The notes under the pieces: model-generated
The model's database searches: none
What the model was told of the DNA's origin: nothing
What the model saw: only the letters and a program-made list of their open reading frames with translations
Source of the DNA: an uncultured Puniceicoccaceae bacterium
Lineage (GTDB): Bacteria > Verrucomicrobiota > Verrucomicrobiia > Opitutales > Coraliomargaritaceae
Length of the DNA: 51,518 bases
Assembly: GCA_905479975.1 (NCBI GenBank)
Contig: CAJQOS010000054.1
Coordinates: forward strand, 1-51,518
Direction: 5' to 3'
Part shown: positions 15,815-25,139 of the stretch, piece after piece
Layout of the letters: every line of letters starts with the position of its first letter
Position numbering within the stretch: position 1 is the first letter of the stretch
Made by a program: the position numbers and the translations under genes

Positions 15815-16867
15815 ATGCAAGCACTCGAACCACTTACAGATATTCTATTAACTGGCACCGACCTAGAGGCAGATCAGGCAACTGTCGTTGCGGAACTTTT
15901 GATCCGCTCGGATGTGTCGGCGTCGTCGAAGCGAGACTGTCTGCTTGCGTTGGCGCGTAAGGGGGAGACTGCGACTGAAGTGGCGGCCTTTGCGCATGCG
16001 TTTCGCGAGCATGCGGTGAATCCGGGCGTCGAGGAATGGGCCAGCCGAGCGATCGATGTGTGCGGCACCGGCGGTGATGGCTCGGGCACGTTTAATATTT
16101 CGACGGCGGTTTCCTTTGTCGTGGCTGCGGCGGGCGTGCCTGTCTTCAAGCACGGCAATCGCTCCATTACTTCGAAGTGTGGCAGCGCGGATTTGCTGGA
16201 GGCGCTCGGCATTCGGTTGGATGCACCACATGATATGCTGCGTGAGTCGTTGCGTGAATTGAATTTCGGTTTCTTTTTCGCGCCAGCGTATCATCCAGCG
16301 TTTAAAGAGATCATGCCAGTGCGGCGTGCCTTAGCGGAAGAGGGGCAGCGCACGATTTTTAATCTGCTCGGGCCGCTGATTAATCCCGGACGTCCCGCGT
16401 ATCAATTGTTGGGAGTATTCTCGCAAGCGTGGGTGCAACCTTTGGCCGATGCGTTGGGTGAACTTGGTTTGTCGGGCGGTTTAGTCGCACATGGGCGGCC
16501 TCAACCAGGGAGTGCTTTGGATGAGTTGAGCTGTGCGGGCGAAAATTTTGTGGCAGGATTCGGCGCACGGGCGTCGGTGCCAAAGACTTTGAACGTCGCA
16601 GATGCGGGGCTGAGCGCGTGTGAGTTTTCAGATCTGAGCGGGGGCGATGTGGCTGAGAATTTAGCGACTATGCATGCGCTGCTCAGTGGTGTTGAGGGAG
16701 CAGTGGCTACAGGCTTGCGAGACAGTGTCTTGTTGAATGCGGGCGTGGCGCTTTGGATCGCCGGCGCGGCACCAGACATGGCTGGCGGAGTGGCGAAAGC
16801 GCGTAAGACGCTTCAGAGTGGTGCGGTGGAGCAATGGCTGCAACGGGTGCATGCCTTTTATAAATAA
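15815..16867 (+). CDS. trpD: Anthranilate phosphoribosyltransferase
   Basis: Catalyses transfer of phosphoribose from PRPP to anthranilate, the second step of tryptophan synthesis. The 350-aa protein holds CGTGGDGSGTFNIST (glycine-rich PRPP loop, 83-97) and KHGNRSITSKCGSADLLEAL (112-131). RTIFNLLGPLINPGRP is the conserved anthranilate-binding stretch. ATG 15815 is preferred over TTG 15752, because the extra N-terminal residues are not family-like. CGGAG lies 11 bases upstream. No other trp gene is next to it, so the pathway is split in this genome. It precedes glmM by 24 bases, possibly co-transcribed. Confidence 0.93.
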   Translation: MQALEPLTDILLTGTDLEADQATVVAELLIRSDVSASSKRDCLLALARKGETATEVAAFAHAFREHAVNPGVEEWASRAIDVCGTGGDGSGTFNISTAVSFVVAAAGVPVFKHGNRSITSKCGSADLLEALGIRLDAPHDMLRESLRELNFGFFFAPAYHPAFKEIMPVRRALAEEGQRTIFNLLGPLINPGRPAYQLLGVFSQAWVQPLADALGELGLSGGLVAHGRPQPGSALDELSCAGENFVAGFGARASVPKTLNVADAGLSACEFSDLSGGDVAENLATMHALLSGVEGAVATGLRDSVLLNAGVALWIAGAAPDMAGGVAKARKTLQSGAVEQWLQRVHAFYK

Positions 16868-16891
16868 GGTTAGGTGTTCTAAGGTTCTATT

Positions 16892-18244
16892 ATGGGAAAA
16901 TATTTTGGCACAGATGGAATTCGTGGCCCAGTCGGGGGCGATTTGATTAATGCGGACGTGGCGTATCGCTTGGGTTCGGCATTGGGGCGCTATTTGAAGG
17001 CATTGAAGCCAGAGTTGCCTTTAAATGCAGTGATTGGCCGCGATACTCGTTCAAGTGGGGCGGAGTTGGCAGATGCCTTGATTCGGGGGCTGAATCAACA
17101 TGGGGTCTATGTGCACGATCTTGGGATTGTTCCGACGCCATCGATTGCGCAGTCTGTGCTAGAGCAGCAGGCGGATCTCGGCATTGCGGTGACAGCATCG
17201 CATAATCCCGCCTCGGATAATGGCATCAAATTGTTCGACGGTAATGCCTGTAAATTTAACGATGCCGAAGAGGCTCGCATCGAAGCGTTGCTGGATGCCG
17301 AGCCTCCGGTTCCTGAGGATTTGCCGATGGCTAAGTCCTATCCTTTGGATGCGGCGGCTTTTTATGTGAATTATGTTCGGTCTTTGATGGATCAGAATTG
17401 CTTGTCGGGCTGGAAAATCGTGCTGGATTTGGCGAATGGTGCGACCAGTGAGACGACGCCAGCAGTCTTTGAGCGCTGGGGCGCGGAATTGATTTTGATT
17501 GGCAACAACCCGGATGGTGAAAACATTAACCAAGGCGTCGGGAGTGAATGCCCTGAGTTACTCGGTGAGGCAGTGGTCAAGCACGAGGCGAACTTGGGCA
17601 TTGCGCACGATGGTGATGGCGATCGTGTGGTGGTGTGTGATGAGACGGGTGCTGTCGTGGATGGTGATATCTTGCTCGGGCTGTTTGGGCTGTATGCATT
17701 GCGCTCCGGAGCACTTAAAAACGACACTTTGGTGGCAACGGTGCAAAGTAACCTAGGGCTCGACATGGCGATCCGTGAGGCTGGCGGTCGAGTCGAACGG
17801 ACGGATATCGGCGATCGTAATGTGGCGCGAGTCATGCGCGAGACTGGTTCGAACATTGGCGGTGAATCGTCCGGCCATATTATTTTCTCGGACTTTGCGA
17901 CCACTGGAGACGGCCTTTTAGCTGCCGTTAAGCTGATCGATGTTATGTGTCATACAAAGAAGTCGCTGTCTGAACTTCGGCAGGAGATTCGCCTGTTCCC
18001 GCAAGGGACTTTGAATCTACGTGTCGCCGAAAAGAAGCCTTTGGGCACGCTCAAGGCACTCAATCGCGTCGTTGCCGCGGTTGAAGCTGACTTTGGTGAG
18101 GATGGTCGTGTGTTGGTTCGCTATTCAGGGACAGAGCCTAAACTCCGCTTGCTGGTGGAAGGAAAGGACGAAAAGCGTGTCGCCGATGCATTAAAAGACT
18201 TGGAAAAAGCGGCATGTTCGGATTTGGATGTAATGGCGCGTTGA
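16892..18244 (+). CDS. glmM: Phosphoglucosamine mutase
   Basis: Converts glucosamine-6-phosphate to glucosamine-1-phosphate on the route to UDP-GlcNAc. The 450-aa protein has the N-terminal MGKYFGTDGIRG, the phosphoserine loop TASHNP (S103) and the Mg-binding DGDGDR (240-245). The sugar-binding GGESSGH (323-329) and the phosphate-binding RYSGTEPKLR (410-419) are also present. All GlmM hallmarks and the length agree. Together with uppP nearby it supports envelope precursor supply, though the two are on different strands. Confidence 0.96.
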   Translation: MGKYFGTDGIRGPVGGDLINADVAYRLGSALGRYLKALKPELPLNAVIGRDTRSSGAELADALIRGLNQHGVYVHDLGIVPTPSIAQSVLEQQADLGIAVTASHNPASDNGIKLFDGNACKFNDAEEARIEALLDAEPPVPEDLPMAKSYPLDAAAFYVNYVRSLMDQNCLSGWKIVLDLANGATSETTPAVFERWGAELILIGNNPDGENINQGVGSECPELLGEAVVKHEANLGIAHDGDGDRVVVCDETGAVVDGDILLGLFGLYALRSGALKNDTLVATVQSNLGLDMAIREAGGRVERTDIGDRNVARVMRETGSNIGGESSGHIIFSDFATTGDGLLAAVKLIDVMCHTKKSLSELRQEIRLFPQGTLNLRVAEKKPLGTLKALNRVVAAVEADFGEDGRVLVRYSGTEPKLRLLVEGKDEKRVADALKDLEKAACSDLDVMAR

Positions 18245-18284
18245 TCGCCCCTGATCAAACGCGCACGTATTAAATTTTAAGATT

Positions 18285-19685
18285 ATGGAAGAAGTTGCTC
18301 TCAAGGATCTCGATCCCCGTCTCCAGAAGCAGATTGAAAACGCCCGTAAGGCTGTGGATAAAAATCCATCTTACGCCGTCGATATCATGTCAAATATCGT
18401 CGCACGCCAGCCAGAGTGCTTGGATGCACGTAAGATCCTTCGCCAAGCGCAACAGCGCGCGACGGAAGGCAAATCGAAAGGTTTTGGAGGTTTTCTCTCC
18501 AAGGTGACGAGTATCCCGTTCTCGATGGGCAGCGATGCGAAGGTCAAAAAAGACCCTAAAGGCGCGATGGCTGCGGCCGAGGAGTTGCTCAATGCAAATC
18601 CTGCCAATGTCACCGCACATAAGGTGGTTGGTGCGGCCGCTGAAGCGCTGGAGCTATTTGAGACTGCGGCCTTTGCGTATGAAGAGATTCGTAGGATCGA
18701 GCCGAAGAGTGCAGAGAACATTAAGGCGCTCATGTCTGCTTACATCCATATCGGTAAGAGCGAGGAAGCGATTCGCATCGGTGATGCTGCGTATCATGAA
18801 CATCCTGCGGACGACGAAATTCAAGGTTTGATTAAGAAGGCCTCCGTGGAGCAGTCCATTAATAAGGGCAAGTGGGAGGAGGACGAAAGCTTCCGCGATA
18901 AGCTTAAGGACGAAGAAGAAGCGCAGAAGCTGGAGCAGGCTGGTCGTGCGAAGACCGGTGATGCTGGGCTTCGTTCGATGATCGAAGAGGCCAAGGCAGC
19001 AGTTGCCGAGCAGCCGGGGAACATCAATTTCTATCGCGAAATCTCCAGCAACTATCGTAAACTCGGAGACTTTGATAATGCATTGGAGTGGATTGGTAAG
19101 GCGCGCCAGCTTGAAGCGGGTCGTGCCGATGTGAATCTGGAGCGCTTGGAAGGCACGCTGAAGCGTGAGAAAATGGCTGCTGCGATTGCGGCGAAAGAAG
19201 AAGAGCTTGAAGCAAATCCTGAAAGTGCAGCACTTGAGGCTGAACTGGAAGCGCTTCGCCACGACGAACGCGTCTTCCGCCTCGCTCAGGCTGAAGACAT
19301 CGTCCAACGCTATCCGAATGAATTTGGCTATCGCTACGAACTCGGCGAACTCTACCACGCAGAGGGTGAGACCGATAAGGCGATTAAAGAACTTCAGCTC
19401 GCACAACGCAGCCCGAAGGTGCGTATCAATGCGCTGATCCTCCTCGGTAAGGCCTATAAGGTGAAAGGCTTCTCTGATCTAGCTGCCGAACAGCTGAATC
19501 TTGCGAAATCCGAAATTCCGGGTGTGACGGATCAGAAGAAGGATGTGCTTTACGAGCTCGGCTCTTGCTACGAAGAGCAGGGCGATATGGATAAGGCGAT
19601 GGTTGAATTTAAGGCACTTTACGGTGCTGATATCAGTTACCGCGACGTGGCTCAGAAGATCGACGATTTCTACTCTAAAAAGTAG
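18285..19685 (+). CDS. Tetratricopeptide repeat protein
   Basis: A 466-aa cytoplasmic protein with no signal peptide or membrane helix, rich in Ala, Glu and Lys. TPR-like helices are seen at about residues 105-170 (LELFETAAFAYEEIRRIEPKS), 245-285 (FYREISSNYRKLGDFDNAL) and 345-465 (YELGELYHAEGETDKAIKEL, then YELGSCYEEQGDMDKAM). A charged coiled-coil stretch lies near 290-325. It starts 40 bases after glmM and ends in a strong terminator, so it may share the trpD-glmM transcript. TPR proteins act as scaffolds, and no specific function is deducible. Confidence 0.8.
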   Translation: MEEVALKDLDPRLQKQIENARKAVDKNPSYAVDIMSNIVARQPECLDARKILRQAQQRATEGKSKGFGGFLSKVTSIPFSMGSDAKVKKDPKGAMAAAEELLNANPANVTAHKVVGAAAEALELFETAAFAYEEIRRIEPKSAENIKALMSAYIHIGKSEEAIRIGDAAYHEHPADDEIQGLIKKASVEQSINKGKWEEDESFRDKLKDEEEAQKLEQAGRAKTGDAGLRSMIEEAKAAVAEQPGNINFYREISSNYRKLGDFDNALEWIGKARQLEAGRADVNLERLEGTLKREKMAAAIAAKEEELEANPESAALEAELEALRHDERVFRLAQAEDIVQRYPNEFGYRYELGELYHAEGETDKAIKELQLAQRSPKVRINALILLGKAYKVKGFSDLAAEQLNLAKSEIPGVTDQKKDVLYELGSCYEEQGDMDKAMVEFKALYGADISYRDVAQKIDDFYSKK

Positions 19686-19718
19686 TCGGCCTGATTGAAC
19701 GGATAGACTTTAAAAACA

Positions 19719-19748
19719 ATGGCGCGGGGTTAGGCCCGCGCCATTTTT
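19719..19748 (+). terminator. Rho-independent terminator after the TPR gene
   Basis: A perfect 10-bp stem, atggcgcggg/cccgcgccat (19719-19728, 19735-19744), with a 6-nt loop is followed by a T run. The A-rich left flank gives a T-rich tail on the other strand, so it may also end rsmB transcripts. Confidence 0.85.
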
Positions 19749-19773
19749 GTGTCTGCTGTTCTCTGAGGGTGAT

Positions 19774-21066
19774 TTACTGCTCAGCGACTAGCAGAAACGC
19801 GCCCGCACCATCGTGCCCGGTTTCCCATGGCAGGCTGATCGCGCGATCCTTTAGGGAGAATCGCTCGCCTTCTTCAGATTGCAGGAAGGCATCCACGACT
19901 TCCTGATTTTCATCGGTCTCGATGCTGCACGTGCTGTAGACCAGTCGGCCGCCGGGTTTCACGCAATGTGAGGCTGCGGCGAGCAATTGCTTTTGTAGAT
20001 AGGCGCAGTTGCTCACGTCTCTACCGCGGAGACGCCATTTGACGTCGGTTCGGCGTTGGATCACGCCGGTGTTGGAGCACGGTGCATCGAGCATCACGGC
20101 GTCATATTGCGTCGGGAGCCCCTGTTCTTCGAATGCTTCGTCGCAGAGCTCCAGCAGGTCGCCTTCAAGGATGGTGCATTGTAGCTGCTCTGTCGCCAGG
20201 CTCTTTAAATTCTGGCTGAGCCGGGCGATACGGTTGCCGGGTAGGTCGAGTGCGACGATGTGGCCTTCGAGCTCCATTAAATGAGCCATGTCGTAGGCTT
20301 TTCCACCCGGAGCTGCGCACAGATCGAGCACGTCGTCGCCTTTTTTCGGCGCGAGTAGCCCAGGAGCGAGTCGAGTCGATGGATCTTTGATATAGGCGTT
20401 CCCTTTGTTGAGGAGGGGGCGTAGGTCGTCCTTCCATGAGGCGCCTGCGACTTTGTAGAAGTGCTCCCACTTGGTCTTTTCGAGGCCGTTCGGGAGTTCG
20501 TCCGGTGTGTCGTAGAGCTTGATGTAGGTGGCAGGGACGCGCTGATTCCATTCCATTAATTGAATGGTGGTTGGCGGGCCGAATTCTTTATTCCAGCGTT
20601 TAAATAACCATTTCGGGTGGCTGAAGTGGGCGTCTGGGCGATTGCTTGGGTGTGTCGCATCGAGTGCCTCTGGCAGTTTGCGAAGCACTGCATTTAGCAA
20701 TCCGGTCTCGGATGCTGCCGCCAGAGTCTTGCTGCGCTCGACTGCATGGTGCACGATTTGAGGGTGTTTCTCCGCCGGGCTAGACAATATTTCGTAGCCA
20801 GCGACGAGGAAGATGGCCTCGATCATCGCACGCGGTTTTTGGCGGAGCATTGGTTGCAGCGCATGCTGGACTCGGTGTCCGTGCCGCAGTGCACCTAGGA
20901 ATAGGGACTGGCAGCTGGCTCTGCGGTCGCCCGAGAAATCCTCAGGCAGTCGCTCTAGAAGCTGGTCCGCCTTGAGGTTTTCCGTCAGGTAACTCTCCGT
21001 TAGTGTGATGGCGCCATCCCATCCGCTAGCGGTGGCTGTAGATAAATTAAACTTAATACTTCTCAT
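19774..21066 (-). CDS. rsmB: RsmB-type rRNA cytosine-C5 methyltransferase
   Basis: A 430-aa SAM-dependent methyltransferase expected to methylate a cytosine of 16S rRNA (position 967 in E. coli). Residues 20-150 form a NusB-like RNA-binding domain (RRASCQSLFLGALRHG, HHAVERSKTLAA, LLNAVLRKL). The catalytic part has DLCAAPGGK (248-256), the DAPCSNTG motif with C330, and YSTCSIETDEN with the nucleophile C380. It is divergent from the greA-like gene with a 61-bp gap. The NusB domain and both cysteines favour RsmB over other family members. Confidence 0.9.
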   Translation of the reverse strand: MRSIKFNLSTATASGWDGAITLTESYLTENLKADQLLERLPEDFSGDRRASCQSLFLGALRHGHRVQHALQPMLRQKPRAMIEAIFLVAGYEILSSPAEKHPQIVHHAVERSKTLAAASETGLLNAVLRKLPEALDATHPSNRPDAHFSHPKWLFKRWNKEFGPPTTIQLMEWNQRVPATYIKLYDTPDELPNGLEKTKWEHFYKVAGASWKDDLRPLLNKGNAYIKDPSTRLAPGLLAPKKGDDVLDLCAAPGGKAYDMAHLMELEGHIVALDLPGNRIARLSQNLKSLATEQLQCTILEGDLLELCDEAFEEQGLPTQYDAVMLDAPCSNTGVIQRRTDVKWRLRGRDVSNCAYLQKQLLAAASHCVKPGGRLVYSTCSIETDENQEVVDAFLQSEEGERFSLKDRAISLPWETGHDGAGAFLLVAEQ

Positions 21067-21127
21067 TGGTATAAAAATTGTTCATATTTCATCGTTTACG
21101 ACTTAAGAACAGCATTCGCAATCTATT

Positions 21128-22987
21128 ATGAACAAAGAGGCAATAGACGCTCTCATTGAAAAAAATCCCAAGCTAGTTTCCGCACGCGCGAAACTCGAAG
21201 CCATGGCTCCAGGCAATTATTGCCTGCATCGCAGCTGGGGTTTCGGCAAAATCGTTGATTATGACCCCGCCGAGGCGAAGATTATCATCGATTTTGAAGA
21301 AGGAAAAAAAGGCCACGCCATGGCGCCCGCATTCTGTGTGGACAAATTGGACGTGCTCAAACCGAACGACATTTTGGTTCGTTCCCGCATCGAGGCTGAT
21401 GTGATCGATGAAATGATCAAAAAAGAGCCGGGAGATTTGATGTGTGAAATCATTGCGGCTACAGATGGTCAAGCCATGACAACCGCAGAGATCGAGCGCG
21501 TGCTCTCACGCGTCATCGGACCGATTAAATATAAGAAGTGGTGGACCGCGACCAAGAAGGTATTGGTTAAGGACCCGCGCATCGGTGTGCCGATCAAGAA
21601 GTCTGATCCATATATTTTCCGCGACGAGCCAGTGAAGCCTGAGCAAGAAATTCTTGAGCAGTTTCACGCGACTAAGAATTCAAAGCAAAAGATTCTCCTT
21701 GGTGAGAAGCTGTATGCGCTGTCTGAAAACATTTCTGTCGTTCGCGAAGAGATGCCGAAGATTCTCGCAGAGCTGACTGACGCGATTAAGAATGCGAAGA
21801 GCCTGAGCCAAGCAGACCGTCTGCACGGTGTGTGGGTGCGTAATAATTTGGCTCGCGACCTGCATGAGGATGTCGAAACATTGGATCCGTCATCTGCGTC
21901 GATCCTCGATGCGACGAGTGATTACTCCGAGCTCGCGGCAGAGCTTCCCGCGCTTTACTTTAAGCGTTATCTCGATCTGATCCGTCGCACATATGCTGAC
22001 AAATGGCAGCAAATGGTTGAGGATCTGCTCCGTAATTCGAGCGGTAAATTTACCAGCGAATGTATCAATTTCATGTTGGAACAAGAGCAGAATGAGCGTA
22101 TTAGCTACTGCTTGGATCGTTGGCTCAATGAGCAAACCATCAAGGGCCCACTTCTTTTATGGGTGGTTAAAAACCGTAATTCAAAGAAGTATGCTTCGAT
22201 CATCCATCCGTTGGTGACACCGCGCCTGCTTGCTGCGATGTTCTACGCGATCGATTACGAAGCATTGCAGAATGCAAGCACCCGCCGTATCCCACTGGGT
22301 GATCTGCTGAGTGATGACATTGAATTGATCCCTGATTTGCTCGCAGATGCGAACGTCGAGACTGCTCGCGATCTCGCCCAGACATTGCTGCTCAATCAAG
22401 GGTTCGAAGAGTTGACCAAGAAGTCGCTGCTCGCACGTTTCATTAAGAAGTTCCCAACAGTTCAGAGCCTATTGGCAGGTGAGTCTGCTGATACTTCAGA
22501 AGATGATGCGCTGATCGTGTCTCAAGAGAGCTTCAATGCTTCTAAGGCAGAATACGAAGATCTGATTGCAACGAAGATTCCTGAGAATAAGCAAGCGATC
22601 GTCACTGCGCGTGAGCATGGTGACTTGAAGGAGAATTCCGAATACAAGATGGCGCGTCAGGATCAAGATATGCTTCTTTCTCGTAAGAACGAGTTGGAAG
22701 TCGATCTCTCTCGCGCTCGCATTACGGACTTCACTGAGGCCAATACTGAAAACATTGGTATCGGCAGTATCGTTGAGTTGAAGGAAGGTTCCACCGGCAA
22801 GAAGCATAAGTATGCGATCCTTGGTGCTTGGGATAGTGATCCTAAAAACGATATTCTCTCCTACAAGACTCCACTTGCTCAGCAATTGCTAGGTAAGGAG
22901 AAGGGAGCGGTAGCGGCCACTAAGATTGGTGGTAACGAAGAAGAGTGGACGATTCTTAAGATCACTCGCTGGCTTGACAAGAAATAG
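21128..22987 (+). CDS. greA: Transcription elongation factor GreA with long N-terminal extension
   Basis: A 619-aa protein whose last 150 residues are a Gre factor, which rescues backtracked RNA polymerase by stimulating transcript cleavage. The coiled-coil tip with its acidic residues is seen in AREHGDLKENSEYKMARQDQ. The C-terminal FKBP-like domain follows (IGIGSIVELKEG, KYAILGAWDSDP, ISYKTPLAQ-like LSYKTPLAQQLLG). The first 460 residues are a mostly helical region (NYCLHRSWGFGKIVDYD near residue 30) with no known catalytic motif. Very long GreA proteins are known from Chlamydiae, so the layout is likely shared in the PVC group. A UUCG-loop terminator follows. Confidence 0.88.
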   Translation: MNKEAIDALIEKNPKLVSARAKLEAMAPGNYCLHRSWGFGKIVDYDPAEAKIIIDFEEGKKGHAMAPAFCVDKLDVLKPNDILVRSRIEADVIDEMIKKEPGDLMCEIIAATDGQAMTTAEIERVLSRVIGPIKYKKWWTATKKVLVKDPRIGVPIKKSDPYIFRDEPVKPEQEILEQFHATKNSKQKILLGEKLYALSENISVVREEMPKILAELTDAIKNAKSLSQADRLHGVWVRNNLARDLHEDVETLDPSSASILDATSDYSELAAELPALYFKRYLDLIRRTYADKWQQMVEDLLRNSSGKFTSECINFMLEQEQNERISYCLDRWLNEQTIKGPLLLWVVKNRNSKKYASIIHPLVTPRLLAAMFYAIDYEALQNASTRRIPLGDLLSDDIELIPDLLADANVETARDLAQTLLLNQGFEELTKKSLLARFIKKFPTVQSLLAGESADTSEDDALIVSQESFNASKAEYEDLIATKIPENKQAIVTAREHGDLKENSEYKMARQDQDMLLSRKNELEVDLSRARITDFTEANTENIGIGSIVELKEGSTGKKHKYAILGAWDSDPKNDILSYKTPLAQQLLGKEKGAVAATKIGGNEEEWTILKITRWLDKK

Positions 22988-23008
22988 CTCGAATTCGCCT
23001 TTTTATAC

Positions 23009-23036
23009 AAAAGCGCCTTCTTCGGAAGGCGCTTTT
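23009..23036 (+). terminator. Rho-independent terminator after greA
   Basis: A 12-bp stem, aaaagcgccttc/gaaggcgctttt, closes on a TTCG tetraloop and runs into six or more T. It separates greA from the mla operon. Confidence 0.9.
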
Positions 23037-23113
23037 TTATTGATAGTGCGACTCTCGGGGATTTTGATCACAGTCAATCGTTTCCATGCGCTCATTTTAA
23101 CCTTAATTTATCC

Positions 23114-23890
23114 ATGATACGCACATTTGGCCGCTCGGCGTTGACCGTTGTTCATGAACTGGGAGAGATTAGCTTATTCGGAGCAGGTGCTTTGCGTGGT
23201 TTCTTGGGCCAGCGCCATCGTTTGGCGAAGCTGATTCAGGCGACGCATGAGATCGGCGTGCGCTGTTTCCCGATCGTGGCGATTGTTGGTTTGTTTACCG
23301 GATTGGTGATGGGCTTGCAGCTCTACTATACTTTGGTGAAATTTGGCGGTGAATCGGCCTTGGGCACTGCGGTGGCGTTGTCGATCATTCGTGAGTTGGG
23401 GCCGGTGTTGACTGCTCTGATGGTGGTGGGGCAAGCGGGGTCGGCGATGTCATCGGAGTTGGGTATCCAGCGTAATGATGAGCAGATCGATGCGTTGCAG
23501 ACCATGAGTATTGATCCGCTGGGCTATTTAGTGGGGCCGCGTTTGTTGGCGGCGTTGATTTGTTTTCCGATGCTGACGGCGGTGTTTGATTTGATCGGTA
23601 TTTTTGGCGGCTATATTACGGGCTCGGTTCTGTTGCATGTCGATTCCGGTGTGTATTGGAACCGTGTATTCGAGAGTGTGACTTGGTCGGATGTGCAGGG
23701 CGGTTTTATTAAAGCCGTCGTGTTTGGTTTGGTTACGATGGCGATTTGCACGTATCGTGGGTTTCATACGCATCGTAAGGCTTCGTTCCCTGGTGTGCGG
23801 GGGGTGAGTGAGTCGGCGACACGAGCGGTCGTGTGGTCGAGCGTGATGGTGCTCGCTACGGATTATTTGATCACTTCTTTTCTACTGTAA
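23114..23890 (+). CDS. mlaE: MlaE-type ABC transporter permease
   Basis: Inner-membrane permease of the Mla phospholipid transporter. The 258-aa protein has five or so hydrophobic segments (FPIVAIVGLFTGLVMGLQLY, LGTAVALSIIRELGPVLTAL). MlaE/YrbE hallmarks are present: RELGPVLTALMVVGQAGSAMSSELG, QIDALQTMSIDPLGYLVGPR, and GVRGVSESATRAVVWSSVMV at the end. It is the first gene of mlaEFDCA; its TAA shares one base with the mlaF ATG. The complex moves phospholipids between outer and inner membranes to keep outer-membrane asymmetry. Confidence 0.95.
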   Translation: MIRTFGRSALTVVHELGEISLFGAGALRGFLGQRHRLAKLIQATHEIGVRCFPIVAIVGLFTGLVMGLQLYYTLVKFGGESALGTAVALSIIRELGPVLTALMVVGQAGSAMSSELGIQRNDEQIDALQTMSIDPLGYLVGPRLLAALICFPMLTAVFDLIGIFGGYITGSVLLHVDSGVYWNRVFESVTWSDVQGGFIKAVVFGLVTMAICTYRGFHTHRKASFPGVRGVSESATRAVVWSSVMVLATDYLITSFLL

Positions 23891-24669
23891 TGGACGACGT
23901 CTTTCTAAAAATCAGCGGGTTGAAGAAGCATTTTGGCGACGCCAAGGTGCTGGATGGCGTGGATCTGGATGTGGCGCGCTCTTCGGTGACGACAATCATC
24001 GGCAAGAGTGGTATCGGGAAATCGGTGCTGTTGAAGTGCATCGCGAATTTACTGACGCCGGATGGTGGCGAGATTGAGCTGGATGGTAAACCGATTGCAC
24101 ACAGTCGCCGTGGCTCGAAGGGCAATGATGCGGTGACGTTTAGTTACATGTTTCAGAATAACGCGCTGTTTGATTCGATGACTGCTGCCGAGAATGTGGC
24201 CTTGCCGTTGTTGGAAGCCTCGCGGTTGAATAAGTCTGAGATTCGTGAGCGTGTGGATACGATGTTGAAGCATTTGGAGCTGACGGATTCGGCGCAGCGC
24301 TACCCAGGTGAGCTGTCTGGTGGTATGAAGAAGCGGGTGGCTTTGGCACGTGCGTTGATCACGAATCCGCAGGTGGTGCTGTTTGACGAGCCGACGACGG
24401 GGCTCGATCCCGAGCGTAAGTTCAGTGTGTTTGAGATGATCGCGGACTATCGGGAGCGTTTCGGCTTTACCGCGTTGTTAGTGAGCCACGATATTCCGGA
24501 GGTCTTTGAGATCAGTGACCGAGTCGCGTGGTTGGATGAGGGGATTATTAAATTTTTTGGCAAGCCGTCGGAGTTGAATGCGGATGCCGAGTCGGCGCTT
24601 TCGGGCTTTTTAAGCAAGGCAAACTACGGGCGTAATAAGGAATCTAAAACAGAAGGAGATGAGGTATGA
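23890..24669 (+). CDS. mlaF: MlaF-type ABC transporter ATP-binding protein
   Basis: ATPase of the Mla transporter, 259 aa. Walker A is GKSGIGKS (38-45), the signature is LSGGMKKR (142-149) and Walker B is VLFDEPTTGLD (163-173). The switch histidine lies in LLVSHDIPEV. The GM-K-KR form of the signature is typical of MlaF. ATG 23890 is chosen because it overlaps the mlaE stop by one base; the longer frame from 23833 would lie inside mlaE. Its stop overlaps the mlaD start (ATGA), so all three are translationally coupled. No mlaB STAS-domain gene follows. Confidence 0.95.
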   Translation: MDDVFLKISGLKKHFGDAKVLDGVDLDVARSSVTTIIGKSGIGKSVLLKCIANLLTPDGGEIELDGKPIAHSRRGSKGNDAVTFSYMFQNNALFDSMTAAENVALPLLEASRLNKSEIRERVDTMLKHLELTDSAQRYPGELSGGMKKRVALARALITNPQVVLFDEPTTGLDPERKFSVFEMIADYRERFGFTALLVSHDIPEVFEISDRVAWLDEGIIKFFGKPSELNADAESALSGFLSKANYGRNKESKTEGDEV

Positions 24670-25124
24670 ATAATCGAAAGATCGAATTTTTAGTTGGGTG
24701 CTTTGTGCTCATTGGTTTTGGGGCGATTCTCTATCTGGCGATTCAGGTCGGCAGTGCCCGCTTCTTTGCGAGTGATAGCTACGAGCTGCAGGCGCGTTTT
24801 CGAAGCACCAGTGGGGTGAATGCGGGGAGTCGTGTGGAAATCGCTGGTGTGCGCGTTGGCACTGTGAACTCGATCGTGCTCGATGATAATTTCTACTCGA
24901 TTGTGACGTTTGAAATGCCGAATCGTATCGAGTTGGATGATGATACGATTGTGTCGGTGAAGACTGCTGGTTTGATTGGAGACCGCTATTTGAGCCTTTC
25001 GCCGGGTGGTTCGGGCTTTCCGTTGGAAGCTGGCGACATGATTGTTGATACGGAATCGGCCTTGGATATCGAGAGCCTGATTAGTCGTTTTGCTTTCGGT
25101 GGGATTGACGACACAGAAGAATAA
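24666..25124 (+). CDS. mlaD: MlaD-type MCE-domain lipid-binding protein
   Basis: A 152-aa protein with an N-terminal transmembrane helix (FLVGCFVLIGFGAILYLAI) and one MCE domain. The domain shows YELQARFRSTSGVNAGSRVE, IAGVRVGTVNSI, VSVKTAGLIGDRYLSLSPGG and a C-terminal helix. In the Mla system it forms a hexamer in the periplasm that carries lipids to the MlaFE core. The start overlaps mlaF by four bases and AAGGAG (24653-24658) lies seven bases upstream. It is slightly shorter than the E. coli protein (183 aa) but complete for the domain. Confidence 0.94.
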   Translation: MNNRKIEFLVGCFVLIGFGAILYLAIQVGSARFFASDSYELQARFRSTSGVNAGSRVEIAGVRVGTVNSIVLDDNFYSIVTFEMPNRIELDDDTIVSVKTAGLIGDRYLSLSPGGSGFPLEAGDMIVDTESALDIESLISRFAFGGIDDTEE

Positions 25125-25139
25125 CTTATAGGTAGTATT

